The notes: generated by a model not told the origin, from the letters alone. A DNA stretch of 64,000 bases from Chamaea fasciata (GCA_029207755.1 JARCOQ010000016.1:7116501-7180500), one strand, 5' to 3'. Shown: positions 11,617 to 23,687, counted from the stretch's first letter. Numbers and translations: made by a program.

Positions 11617-14600
11617 GTAAATAGCATCCATATAATCACCTTCTGCAAGGGGAATTGCAAAAAACAACCCCAAAGCAAACCCCACGCCCTCGGTTTCCCA
11701 ATGCCTCAAAGAGCTTTGTAGATACAGACACAGGGACTTGGGGGTTTATTATGAAAGAAGAGCGGGTTTTGTAAACAGATGAGATGAGATTCCTTTGATA
11801 AAAATGAGGTTTGAGGTTTCAAAACGTGGGTCCTAACATGGAATTTTTCAGTACCAGAAGTACCTTTTGCTGGAGATGTAACTTTTACCTGTGTTTGTGA
11901 CAAATTGGAGACACATTCCTTAGGTAAATGTTACATATGATGTGTGAACTCATCCTTGAACAGAGCTGAGCTCCCTGGGACTGTCCGTCTCCACCAGATC
12001 TAGAGGAATGTGGTCTGTCTCAAATTCCACACAGAACTTTCTGTTTCAATTCTAGGAATTCCAAAACGGAGCTGATAGTTTAACAAACTGCCCTTTAATG
12101 ATTGTGCAGTTTGCCCCCAGGACCTCCCTCCCCATCCCACAGACATTCCATCAAATAGGAGAGAAACCTCAGTGTGGCTTATCAGAGCTCATTCCTGCTG
12201 ATAGGCAGCACATGGCTGGCCAAGCATCAGCGTGCCAGACAGCCAAGTTTTGCCTGCTTTTCTCTGATGTGGGAGGACTGACTGGGTTTTCTCCATGCAA
12301 ACGGGAATTTCTGTACCCTTACAGAAATTTAATTTTTATGCAATTTATTTGGTGCTTTCAAATTTTGTAGAATTTGCCAGGTTAGTTCAGATGTTGTGAG
12401 GGGTGGGTATGTGACAGAGAGAGCCCAGGTACAACATCTCTACCTTTTTCAAACCAAGCTAAACACTGTATTTTTGGGGCACAAGGCTTAAAGTAGGGAA
12501 AAGTTACGCTCCATCACTATAGATAGAAATTACAATATAAATTGCTATGCAGATAATGCAGATAGTGATATAAAATTCTATATTGTTACACAAGGTAATC
12601 CATAATTACTTTTCTCAAAGATTTTCAAAATTGTAACCTAGCAGTAGTTCTGTTTTTAATATTATTTACATTTACAGAGCAGTAGGGGAAAAATCCCCTA
12701 AATTACTTTTTAAAACTTTCAGGGGTCATTTAGCATTTCAAGTATTTAACTGTTTAAACCTAAGCATTTGTTTCTATATGAAGTTACCTAGAAATGCAAG
12801 ACTTGGTTTGGAGGAGCCCTCTCAGTCCTGAGTCCCTGCATTTACTCATGGTTGCTGCTTTCAAGCCTTTGAGATGTGGATTACGAGCCACAGGCACATA
12901 AAGAGGAGATTTGTGAATGCTTTCTAGAAAATGAAAAGATCTCTAATAGCACAACAAATCACAATGTTTGAGCATGGCTTTGTGCAAATGCCACTTGTTC
13001 TGATCAACAACAGCAGAGGCTTTTGTAGTGGCTGGGTAGAAGGAGCTGAAAGTGGCCCTGGACCATGTGAGATGCTGAGAGAGTGGGAGGGAAAATGGCG
13101 TGGGGGGACAAAAACATGAACATGGAATGAGCAGCAAGCAAAGGTTAGAACTCCAGCCCTGTAGGTGTGCTAGGCACAGGGAGATGACATTTCATGGTAT
13201 TAGGAGAAACCTGAGTAAGAACGTGTGACATTTTGAAATATGACCAGAGTGCCATGGTATTTCCTAAACAAGTGGACATCCCAATACAAAATTGGAATTT
13301 TACTGTGTATGGCAGTGTGAGTGTGAGTTAGTTATTGGAACACCTTTCCCAAGCTGTGTGTGCACATACCTGCCGTCAGCCCCTTGTTGCATTTAATTTG
13401 TTCTTGTGAATGTCAGGTCATGATTCAAACCATATTTATTAATTCTGCTTTTTTTTTTTATATTGTTCTTATTTCTATTTCTTATTAAAAGATCTGGTGC
13501 AGAGGAAGCTGCTGGTTATGCTAATAAAATAATATTGATAGAAAATACTAATTTAGAAATTGCATCCCTACTGCTACACCACAGCCAGAGATCAGCTAAA
13601 CAGGATTTTGATTCTATAGAAATGCAAAGCTTTAAGCTTCCAAAAAATGGCATAGGTGCATTAGGATGAATGAAAGCAAGGAAATGATATGCTCAGACAT
13701 AAAAATTCCAGTTGCAAAATGTAACCTTTGACCCCATAACAGTTTGCTGTGCAGTTCTCTTGGGTAAATAGTCTGTTTAAATGCACAAATCTTCCCTGAG
13801 TAAGTGACTCCTGCTGCAATTTGAATCATCAATCAAAGATTTTTTGGTAATTGAGATTACTTAGCGTGTCTCAGTTAAAGTAATGCCTATATTGTAACAG
13901 GCTGAAAATATATTATTATAACAGCCCAAGTGAGTAAAGAACTAATTGGAGTCTTTGCATTGTGACATTGGTGACCCTGAGTGAGCAGCTTCTCTTTGTC
14001 TAACGAGGCTGGTTGTGTGCACAGCCCGGCTTTTACAGTGACTGTGCATACACCACTTTGTGTTATGAATTTATAAATCAACCTTATAAATTCTTTGTGA
14101 TCTGAGATCCACGTTATGGAAACAAGTCAATGCCACTGACTGCAGGAGCAATTTTGGTCATGTCTATAAGTTAAGAGACTTTAATGTTCAGGCAGTGTCT
14201 TTTTTCTCTTTTCTTTTTTTTCCCTCCTTTGTTTTTATTTGAATTAAGTTCTGGACCAGGTGTGTCTTTCATATTTGCTTTTGTGGCCTGAAGATATTGA
14301 TTTATTGGAATTTAAGGAGCTAAGGTAATGTCCAAGAAGCCATACACCTTCAACCAAATTACTTTAAAGTGTCTGATTATTATGTTTTTAACATTGGACA
14401 CATTTCAATTTTAGTTCTGTGTTTTAAAAGTTAGATCAGCTGATGCATAAGTCTTTTGTCAAAAAGCTTGAGTAGATAAAAAGTAACATGAATATCTAAT
14501 AAAATACATTTAGCTTTAATTCTGTATCCATAATTGCGACTATTAAATCCCGTAGCCTATAGCTTCACTTTTAACTCTTAGGGCATTTGAAATTAAAATG

Positions 14601-17109
14601 AGGGTTTAAATTTTAAACTAGGAGTGAACTGTGAGTGTTGGCTGGGATTTCTCCTTATGTGACTGATGCCACTCCCTCCTGGAGCTCTTTGCAGAGGGGT
14701 GATGGAGCACATCACGCTCGGGGAGACTCCCCTTGAAACTTCTCTTTTCCGCTTGTCGCTTCCCATCTCTCTGCAGAAACTTCCCAAACGCCAGGTTCTG
14801 GTTGGCTGTGCCATTCAAAATGAGGGAAAAGTCGGGGCTGACTTTCCAAAGTCCTTGCACACATCCCCAGGAACCTCAAGGAGCCTCCTGGCAGCTCTAC
14901 AATGGGAAGATCTGTCTTCAGAGTTTGAGCACTGACAAAAATAAAGCCAAATTCTGTCTTGTCACTGTAAGGAATTGTATTAACCTTTGATTTCAGTTCA
15001 TTCTGGGGAAGAAAGTCCCAGTCCTATTTAGAACTTAGAAAGCCTATTTATATCCCTTCTTGCAGGTCAGAAAACAAGTGGAATGGGAAAAGCATCGCAC
15101 AAAAAGCAGTTTCAAGGCTGTTAGGTCAATAGAAAAGTAGGTTTTAAAACAATAATAAGACATATGAGATGCATAAAAACTGTTTAAAATTGTAAACACA
15201 GAATCAGAAATTCCATTAATATTTATCCCTTGTCCAAGTTTGTCTTGCAATTTTCAAGTTAGTCTCAAACAGTATTGACACATGTCCCATCTCTTTTTTC
15301 TACTTTTGTTATTTAATTCTTCTGATTTTTCTTGCTGTACCTGCACATTGTACCCAGTAGGTCCACTGAGAATCCAGCTGCTCTAGGTTTTGGCAGCCTT
15401 GAGATTTCCAAGGTAGATGGGATTTCCACTGTAAATTTTTAAAAGATTTTCATTTCTTCAGGCAACATGTTAAGAATGTTTCCTGTTGCAACTTCAATAA
15501 GTCAGAAAAGAAAACCAAAGTAGGACACTTCTGATCTAATGGATTTGTTTTGTCCTGGTGGCGGCAAAACTAACTCTGCTTTACTGTCCAAGAAGAGATG
15601 AATACTCAGGAAAGAGGCCTTTAATTTTATTTTTACTTAATAGACAAGGCATTAGCCAAGTAGGACACTAAATCTTTATAGGCGAAAGAAAGATTGTTAA
15701 CGTGTAAGTGTAGGGTAAAAAGAACTGTATGAGTTAATTTTCAGTATTTGTCAGAATCTTCGGTCCATTTTTTTAATATAATGATATTTTACAACAATCT
15801 TCTGCCTGGCAGAGAGGGAAATGATTTTGTAAGGAAATAGAGAGGCCTTCTGCCCTATTGATTTCTATCCTCTGCCTTGTATTTTCACCTGTCCTCTCAC
15901 TCCATTCCCCACGGTGAGGCTCGTCAGGCAAGAGGAAACAGCATTCCTGCTTCAGAGTCATTATTTCTGTGCTGGGGTTGCTGTGACTCCCATGAAGAGC
16001 ACAGGCTGGAATCTTCCTTTGCTTCCTGGTGCTCCATAAAGAGCAGAGGTTGGAATCTTCCTTTTCTCCCTGGTGCCAACTGCCACAGCCACGGGAGGGG
16101 ATGTGCTGGTGGCTCCTGGGAGGTCACAGCAGTGACCAGAGGAGGTCACAGGAGTCACAGCTCGTATCCATGGGCAGTCAGGGGCTCCTGGAAATCCCAG
16201 GGATGTCTAAAGCTTGCCCACGGGGTTGGGCTCTGATTTAGTCCCCAGTGTTTGGTGGTGTCAGCCATTTGCTGGGGTGTTTTTTGTGATGACACCAGAA
16301 TCTTCTGCCTCCTTTGTTTTACGCCCCCTGATCCTGTTCTGGCATTAAGCTCTGCACGTGGGTGTGTACAGTGTATTTGAGTCTAAGAAGAAATGTTTTC
16401 TTTTAGTGGAATTAAATTTTGAAGATTAAAATTCAGCAGTTTTCCTTTTCCTTATCTTCCATAAAGACTTTCATTAATCCTGCCATAACATCTCCTGAAG
16501 GTGACTGGGGGAATATGCGCTTGTGATTAATGTTTGTTTAATGCAGGATTATCTCTATTATTCATGTGTTTTATTCCCATTAAAACTGTGCCTATCAGCT
16601 CATTTTCATGTTGAGCAATCAGATGTAGCTGAATGAGGAAGGTGAGATTAGTGGACTGAGTGTCTGTTTGAAGGGCAGAGCAAACACAAAGTACAGCACA
16701 CTGGTGGCACTTCCCCTGAGTTTCAGTGGTCACACAGTGGAGCTTTCCTTGGAAAGCTTTGATACTTCTTGCAAGTCTTCCTAATGCCTACACTTAGTCT
16801 TCCTGTGGCTCCTCTGAACTGAATATCCTATGAATGAAGGTAGAGAAAACTAGTGAAAAAAATTGAAGTCTGTCTTTCATGTAAATTTTTGAAACCCTTG
16901 GCATTTATCATATGCAGAACTGAAGACTGAAAGTATTTCATGCACTTCGTGTCAGCTGTTTTTTAAAAATCTATATATAGCAGACAATATTGTAACCAAG
17001 CACCCAGGCTTACACAAGAGAGCTGTTTGTGAGAAAAAATACAATTTACATTTAAGACAAAGTGTAAACCAGGAAGAAGTGCTCTCTAACTGTGCCTTTT
17101 GCCCTGCAG
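11617..17109 (+). other. SDK1: SDK1 intron within Ig domain 1
   Basis: This complete 5,493-bp phase-2 intron splits the Ig1 coding module. It runs from donor GTAAAT to acceptor CCCTGCAG. Apart from a 44-bp tandem duplication at 15991-16078 and a short T-rich run near 13450, I see only unique AT-rich sequence, no CR1 copy and no RNA gene. Confidence 0.9.
15991..16078. repeat. 44-bp tandem duplication
   Basis: Copies at 15991-16034 and 16035-16078 align without gaps at 37 of 44 positions. The shared core is TGGAATCTTCCTTT. Confidence 0.85.
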
Positions 17110-17216
17110 GTACATCATCCCAGCTCTGCAGAGGGCTGATGCTGGCTCCTACCAGTGCATCGTGAGGAACAGGATGGGGGCACTGCTGCAGAGGAGATCT
17201 CAAGTGCAAGTGGCAT
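17110..17216 (+). CDS. SDK1: SDK1 exon, second half of Ig domain 1
   Basis: This 107-bp internal exon completes the first Ig domain of sidekick-1. After one base finishing the preceding Lys codon it reads [12 protein letters not shown], then [17 protein letters not shown]. The F-strand signature D-A-G-x-Y-x-C is intact, with the cysteine at 17156-17158 pairing with the exon-1 cysteine to give the canonical Ig disulfide. The acceptor is CCCTGCAG ending at 17109, with a plausible branch point CTCTAAC at 17084-17090 (A at 17089, 20 nt from the AG). The donor is GTATGT at 17217. The last base T is completed to TAC (Tyr) by the next exon. With the preceding exon it forms a 267-nt (89-codon) module flanked by phase-1 introns, the classic arrangement for an extracellular Ig domain. 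The open frame running on past 17216 is intron read-through. Confidence 0.95.
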
Positions 17217-17520
17217 GTATGTCTGAGAGGGGCTCACTCTGTGCCTCATTAGCTTCTTTTTGGGTAAAAAACCTGATGTATGTTAGCATTTGTCAGTCTG
17301 AACAGGTGTTAGATATCGGGTTTAACAAATTTCTAAATTATTGCCTCACGAGAAGTTTCATACCTCAGTTGCTGTCTGGAAGCAGCTCAGAGCAGTGCAA
17401 CACTGAGTCTGAGCTGTTCAAAGCCATGAAAATGAGGTTGTTTGGAGATATCTGTAGCATGAGAGAACTGTTACACCTTGTGGAGTTAAGGAAGGCCATG
17501 CACAAAATTGTCAAAACTAT

Positions 17521-17548
17521 CAAAACAACAGCAGCAACAACAACAAGA
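17521..17548. repeat. CAA/CAG trinucleotide-rich run
   Basis: Imperfect AAC/AGC trinucleotide repeat just downstream of the second SDK1 exon. Confidence 0.8.
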
Positions 17549-17702
17549 AGTGTAGAGGAAAGCAGCAGCATCTGAAAGGGAATGGGATGGTGGGAATAGC
17601 ATCAGGAGGATTTCACATCATAATCCTTGTGGTACAAAGACAGCAGTTTTATGACAGAAACTTTAAAATTCTGTTCTTAACAGCTTTCTGAAGCAAACAC
17701 CA

Positions 17703-17723
17703 CCCCCCCACCCCCCCACCCCC
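17703..17723. repeat. C-run tract (G-quadruplex potential on minus strand)
   Basis: C runs of 7, 7 and 5 separated by single A. The minus strand therefore has G7, G7 and G5 runs about 490 bp downstream of the second SDK1 exon. Confidence 0.85.
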
Positions 17724-20700
17724 AATGTTTGCACCACTTCAGTTTGGACTTGGCAGTATTTTTGAAATCCAGCTGCCATTTGGAAAGGTTAAGTTAGTTT
17801 TCTCAGGTGCTTGTGCTAATGAACGTGACATAAGAAATGATCACGTAGTCTTGATTTCCTTTTTTTCAGTTGACACATAAAAATACAATTCAAGTGACTT
17901 TTTTTGGAAATAATAATAAAACTATGCCTAATTCTTTTTCCAAAGAAAAAGCATAAAAGAAACGTTAAAAGAGACAGATTTGTGTGCTGTGTCTAAGAAG
18001 TCTCATGGATCAAATTTCTCCTTGTCAGGGTCAGCAACTGGAAATTCAGTAGTAGTAGTAAATGTCACTTGATAAGCAGAATTTAGAGAAATTGAATTAT
18101 TTATTAGACACCCAGTTTGAAGGAACTGATTCAAGACAATCAGTATGTCAATGAGGGAAATTACATGAAATTTCCTGTGTTTTAAAGTAAAACCAGTTGC
18201 AAATGGTATCATGTAAACTTTGGTATCGTGTTCATCAGTTTACTGCATTACAGTAGATTTTGTTACTATATCTGTAATGTCAGTAATATCAGTAATTTGA
18301 TGTTTGGTCTCCCTATTGTTTCAGAGCTGCTGGGAGCTAAAGTGAAAATAAACTGCTGCTAAAATGGGGCTTTCCTTCCCTGACCTCTGCCAGCCCTTGT
18401 GCCCCTGCTGTCTACTGACCATGGGCTCACTCTGACCTGCCTCAGACCCTTGCAAGTATTTTTCCAAATACTCCTCTGCATTTTTAGTGAATTCTGTCAG
18501 GTCACAGAGGATCTAGCGAAAGCTGCTGTGAGTGAACATAACTTGGAGTGAGGTGTGGGACAAGCAGGGGGTTTAGCAGGGGAAGGGGAGGGTGAGATTC
18601 CTCTCCTTGTGCAGCACTGCACCTTTGGAGGAGCCTGGACCCTCTGGAGTTGCAACTCCAGCTGTGGTTTCAGGGGACAAAGGCTTTGGTGGCAGTCCCA
18701 GGGAAAAATGTGCCCATTTCCTCCTGCATCCCACTCATCATTCCCACTCCTGCATTGCAGGGGAGCTCACTCCCCTTCAGGCTCAGCAGGAAAACATGCT
18801 TGAGCAGCTGTGGGCTGGGAGACTTCTCCAAAATTTCTAAAAGAGCAACAGTTCTTTTGTTGGGCTGTTAAAGTTCTCTCCCAACTCTTCCCTGTCCAGC
18901 TCCCTAGCCAGCTGTGCAAGCAGTTGGACTGGCACAGTGCAGGGAGCAATTCCTGAGGAAGTCCTGGTGGGAACAATGGTGAGGAGGAGACACAAATTCT
19001 TTTCCTTGCTGCTGCTGCTGCTGAAGAATTTTGAAATGACAGCTTTATTCCCCTCTGAAGAGGGGGAAGGTTTGCAGTGCAGAGTTTTGTCTCTCCAGGC
19101 TGGTTTGTGTGTGTTTGGCTGTTTTGGAGAGAGTAAGAAGTGCAATATTTTACTTTTCTTCAGTTTTGGTTTCCCCCCCATTTAATTTGTAGATCTGCAT
19201 TGCTGAATGAGGCTAAAAGGTTCTCTCAAATCTGTCTGAATTAAGCAGTCTATGTATTAATTAATTTATTTTCACTGACAAAGACACTGAGGCAAAGCAA
19301 ACCAGGTCCTGTGTGACTTGGGGAACGTTTGGTCTTGAGCCTTTGTGGCATAAATGACTTCTGTAGTGAAATTGCCAGTCAGATTTGAAATTTATTCCTG
19401 CAGATTAAAGCGTTCTACAAGTTTTAAATATCCTCTTTCCCCTTCAGTCAGGGTAACTACTGATGCCACGTGATTGTTGTTTGTGTTTTAATGGTTTGGA
19501 TTTAAAATTAATTGATTTAAGCTGTGTGGATGTAGTAAGTTCCTGATACTAATTTATTTATGCCTGTATAATCACATCTTTTAATCTTTTTGGTTATTCT
19601 TCAAAACACATCAGATAGCAACATTCCAAGGGGTTCCTAAAATCATCCTAGCCATGCATCAGAACTTACGGGGGATTAAATGTTAGTCTTTTAACTCAGA
19701 AGGATTCACAAGAAATGATCTATTTTTGTCAGGGAGTAGAGGATGCTTCCCCATACACTTCAACTCAAGATCTCTAGTGAAAAATTGAAAGGTGCAATTA
19801 TAATGGCAATGAGAAAGATTGGAGGTATTTTCCATGTCCTAGATATCTGAAATAGCAGGGAACTTGTTAAATCATTAAAAAAATATTCTCAACGCATGCT
19901 AACATATTACTTAACTGAATGGGAACAGGTATTTGTGAGAAAACTGCTGAGTAAATCTTAATTACAGGATGGGCTTAAAAACTCCTGGATTGAGAAAACT
20001 AAAATAATCATAAGACAGTGAAGTTAATTAGATCCACCTCCGCAGTTTGAAATTCCTTTTCAAGTAGCTGATCTGATTACAGTTGTAAGGAATCTGGAGC
20101 AGCAGAGGAAGTACAATGCTGATTATGTCTGAATAAATAACTTGAAAATCACAAAGATGATTAAAGTTTCTTTAAAACACCTTGCGTTTTTAATTTCTGC
20201 TCATGTTCTGCCTCTTCTCATCTCCTGCCATTCACAGACCTGATAGTAGCAATTTTTTTTTCTGTGTCCTTTGCACCCCTCTCTGCAGCACAGAACTTAG
20301 AGAGGACCCTGTTGTCCTTTAAAAAAAAAGGGGAATTCAGTGACAGAAGCTGGAATGGTTCTCCGTTGTGTGTGTGTCAGTTTCCTAGTTTAAATCAAAT
20401 TAAAATGCAGAGAAGTTCTTTGGAGGGTGAAGAAGTAAGAGCCTACAGCCCTGTTCATTTTAATGGATAAGAACGCAGTACAAAAGGCAATGGAAAAACA
20501 AGAAAAAAACACTCCCTGAATTTTTCCAAGGTCTCCCCAGATAGCTGAACTTGCCTGTGAAATAAAGCCTGCAGAGGCAGAGGTTCTGCAAGGGTAGTAT
20601 CATTTCTTCTGTTAAAATTTTTGTTAAAAGCTGCTCTCTAACACTGGGGATGCACCATTGACATTGAAATGTGCCAGAAGAGCTGATAGCCCCCAGCACG

Positions 20701-21199
20701 ACCTTGGGATTCCAGGAGCACTTTGGGATCCTTGTCTACCTCTGACTCTCCCTTGGCCTGGCTGCACTGGAAGAGCTGCTTGTAAACATTTATAGACACC
20801 ATGAGCATCCCTTTGAATCTCAGGGGTTTCTTTTTTATTGTTAAGGGTTTGTCTGAAAAAAATCCCCCAACCAAACAAAAAACCAAAGCAAACAAAGCTC
20901 CATTAAAACATCATTTTCAGTAAAACCCCTCAGTTATTGACCAAGAACACAGGGGCCACGCAGGGCTGCTCGTGGGTGCTCTGCCTGTGTGCACCAGCAG
21001 CACTGGGGTTTCCTTCCTGCCTTGTGTTCATCTGCTTCTAAAAACCAAAATCCAAACTGTGCCAGGATCCGCAGAGTCCCATGAGTAATGACCAGTGCCA
21101 GTGGTTCTTGGGAAACACGGTGATTTCTCTGCCCCCTGAAAAGAAGTGAGGAGAAAGGCAAAGCTTCTCCTTTTTTCCCCTTTTATTTTTTATTTGCAG

Positions 21200-21347
21200 A
21201 CATGGGGGATTTCATGGACACAGACCAGAGAAAAACAGTGACTGAAGGACAAGCTGCTGTTCTGAACTTCCCACACATCCTCAGCCATCCGAGGCCCCAA
21301 GTGACGTGGTTTAGAGACGGGCACAAGATTATACCAAGCAGCAGAAT
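21200..21347 (+). CDS. SDK1: SDK1 exon, start of Ig domain 2
   Basis: This 148-bp exon continues sidekick-1 after Ig1. It begins with AC (finishing Tyr) and reads MGDFMDTDQRKTVTEG, then PRPQVTWFRDGHKIIPSSR, and ends with AT of an Ile codon. The string FMDTDQRKTV followed by GHKIIPS is characteristic of SDK1 rather than SDK2 as I know the family. V-T-W-F-R-D-G is the C strand of Ig2. No cysteine is encoded anywhere in the exon, so the usual B-strand cysteine of Ig2 is absent; I believe this is a shared feature of sidekick Ig2. The acceptor is a strong pyrimidine tract ending TTTGCAG at 21199 and the donor is the consensus GTAAGT at 21348. Ig1 and Ig2 determine homophilic specificity in this family. 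The remainder of Ig2 is not found in the following 42.6 kb. Confidence 0.95.
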
Positions 21348-23262
21348 GTAAGTCAATTTAAAGCTCAAAATACACCCACCCTAAAATATGATTAATTATA
21401 TTTGATAACACAGCTTACATTTTAAGTACACTAATTAAGGTTTAAAGAGAATAAAGTAGTCATGTTCATACTAAGTTTGAGATGAATTACTATTTTAAGG
21501 CTGTCTCTGAACTTCTGAAGCAGTTTGACAAAATAATTCATGTGGTTTTAATGGTCCTGGTGCAGCAGAAGGGGCTGGATGTGCAGAATGTCTGAGCTCC
21601 CTTCACGCTATTCATTTTCATGATACGTTTTGGAAAAAGGAATGTTCATCTCCCAATTATGTTTACTTGAGTGCACTAACTTCATGAATTCTGAGGTTTT
21701 TTCTTTTAATACATGGATCTGTGGGGTTTGCTGCAGAGTTATGCTTAGTAATATTTTCCTCACAAAAAAAATCCAGATATTGTTTATTCTTTTCATTATG
21801 TTTTAGCCAATGACAGTTTTATTTATTTTTTACTAATTAGCAGCTCATCCCTAATAACACAGTACTTGCACTTTGAGTAGTTATTATCTCAAGGTGTGCT
21901 CATTTATCCTTTTCTGGAACAGTTATGAAGCCACCCCAAGTTTTTATCTGCACAGTTTTATTCAGAGACTGAAGGACTTGGCTGCAACATTAAAAAATGT
22001 GGATTGAATCTTGTCTAATTTATTAGAAAGCTGTTGAAATGCCAGGAATGTTGGTAGTTTTCAACTGTGCATCACATTTTCGTGTGTTCAAAGGGATAGA
22101 TGTGCTAGCAAATGATGGTAGTGGGATATTGCTGTGTTCCAGGAGTGCTGAGGCTTTAGAGTTCGTAGTGGAAAGGGAAAACTTCTCTTAAATTTGAATT
22201 TTGCTAATCTGTACAGTATATTTTACTGCTGTGTGCCTTTTTGGAACATGAAAGCTGGTATTAGAGTGGCTTTGAAACTGCAAAAATTAGTATTGCAGGG
22301 ATGTGAAGAAACGATGTAATAATTTATGAATAATTTAATAGTAATTTGATGGGAAACAGCTGGAAGATGAAACAATGGGTTCCTGGGCAATCTCTTGAAG
22401 AGAGCTAAGTGACAAATCCTGAGTTATTAACCATTAAGGATCTACTTCCTCCACTTTTGCCACATTACAAATTTTGTGTTCTCGATGCTGTGAATACACA
22501 AATCAGGAAAATGCAGATGGTGACAAGGCCTTGTTATTCTGATATCTGAGAGACTCCTGGGAACCCTTACAGGGAACAGAGCAGAGTGACCAAGGCAAGC
22601 CTGCAGTACCTGAAAATGAGATTTGCCTGAGTTCTCTTACAGTTTAGGAAAATAGAGCTGTGTACATCGTGTATTTGTTAATATAAAGATCCTGATTTTC
22701 ACCTGTTGTGCCTTCCTCTTGCTCTTACCCCCTTGGGATTGCTGGGGTAAAATCACCTGTAACTGAGCTCCTGCTTACTAATGGGAGAACTGCAACACTG
22801 GCTACAGCAGGGGTGAAAGACACCTCAAGATTTCCATATAAACTCCATTTCCCTGGTCAGAAATTTTGTCTGAAAGGAAGATTTGAGGACATTTCTCTGG
22901 CCTGTGTAGGAATCTCTGAGTACTCCTGCAGCTGAAATGCTCATGCTGGAAGTGTGAGCCTCCTTGGAAGTTTAATAGATGGTGCATGGTGAGCCTGATA
23001 CGTTCAGGAAGTGACAGATTTATGGTACACACACCAATCATCAGAGCACTCTGTGTGCAGCAGGTCTCAAAATATTGGAAAAACCAGGGAGCATCCACTC
23101 ACATTACTGGATTTGGGAAGTGAATATGGCAGCCCTATAAATACAGGAAAGCTGAGATGTGGAGAGGATGCATGTTAAACTGTAAGAAATGTAGAAACAT
23201 CTTATGGGAGCTGTTTCTTACCTGTGGAGCAAGTTGTGCATTTCAACACGGTTTTTTTTTGT

Positions 23263-23381
23263 GCACCAGGAGGTGTCAATTTCCCTGATCAGTTTAACCA
23301 GTGATCCAGTTAGGCTGATGCATCAATCTCACTGGATCTCCTGCTAAACTGATCATGGAAATTGATACAACCACCTTGTAC
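23263..23381. repeat. Imperfect long inverted repeat (hairpin)
   Basis: Core arms 23276-23310 and 23331-23365 are complementary at 30 of 35 positions, around a 20-nt loop that itself contains the palindrome GATGCATC. Pairing extends outward for about 12 more bases at roughly 9 of 12 with a short offset. It is not part of any repeat family I recognise. Confidence 0.85.
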
Positions 23382-23390
23382 GATGCTCTT

Positions 23391-23401
23391 TAATCGGATT
23401 A
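23391..23401. promoter_or_regulatory. Paired-class homeodomain dimer site, P3 (K50) type
   Basis: TAATCGGATTA matches the palindromic P3 consensus TAAT-N3-ATTA. With the GG/CC next to the half site it is the form preferred by lysine-50 homeodomains (Otx/Crx, Pitx, Goosecoid). It is extended by TT and AA to a 15-bp inverted repeat at 23389-23403. Function is inferred from the motif only. Confidence 0.4.
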
Positions 23402-23468
23402 AAAGTACCTTAAATTGCTAAATCAATATAAAGCTTTTTTAATGCTCTTAAACAAGCTTACAATGATT

Positions 23469-23487
23469 TGGCTGAATCAATCAGCCA
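23469..23487. repeat. Short inverted repeat
   Basis: TGGCTGA, a 5-base spacer ATCAA, then TCAGCCA; a perfect 7-bp stem. Confidence 0.8.
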
Positions 23488-23666
23488 TAATTTCATGTGT
23501 CAGCTGTAACAATGATTTCCAGGAGTGACATTGCTGTGGTGCATGAGGAGTGAGGACATCAACAGTGCTAAAAACGGGAAGAACAGTGGTGGTTATGGTG
23601 AAATTCATTCAAGTAGTTGGCTAAGTCGTACTCATACAAGCAGCTTAATTTACACGTGCTTAACAC

Positions 23667-23687
23667 CATTTTTATGCCATAAAAATG
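23667..23687. repeat. Short inverted repeat
   Basis: CATTTTTAT, spacer GCC, ATAAAAATG; a perfect 9-bp stem. Confidence 0.85.

Larger units (their letters stand above)
17217..21199 (+). other. SDK1: SDK1 intron between Ig domains 1 and 2
   Basis: This complete 3,983-bp phase-1 intron separates the Ig1 and Ig2 modules. It contains a (CAA/CAG)-rich run at 17521-17548, a C-run tract at 17703-17723, a short (CTG)5-like run near 19010, and otherwise unique sequence. No CR1 copy was recognised. Confidence 0.9.

Noticed and set aside
17099..17575. 158-codon frame extending beyond the second SDK1 exon
   Set aside because: Only 17110-17216 is coding. The phase of the next exon requires the donor at 17217, and the remainder is intron read-through.
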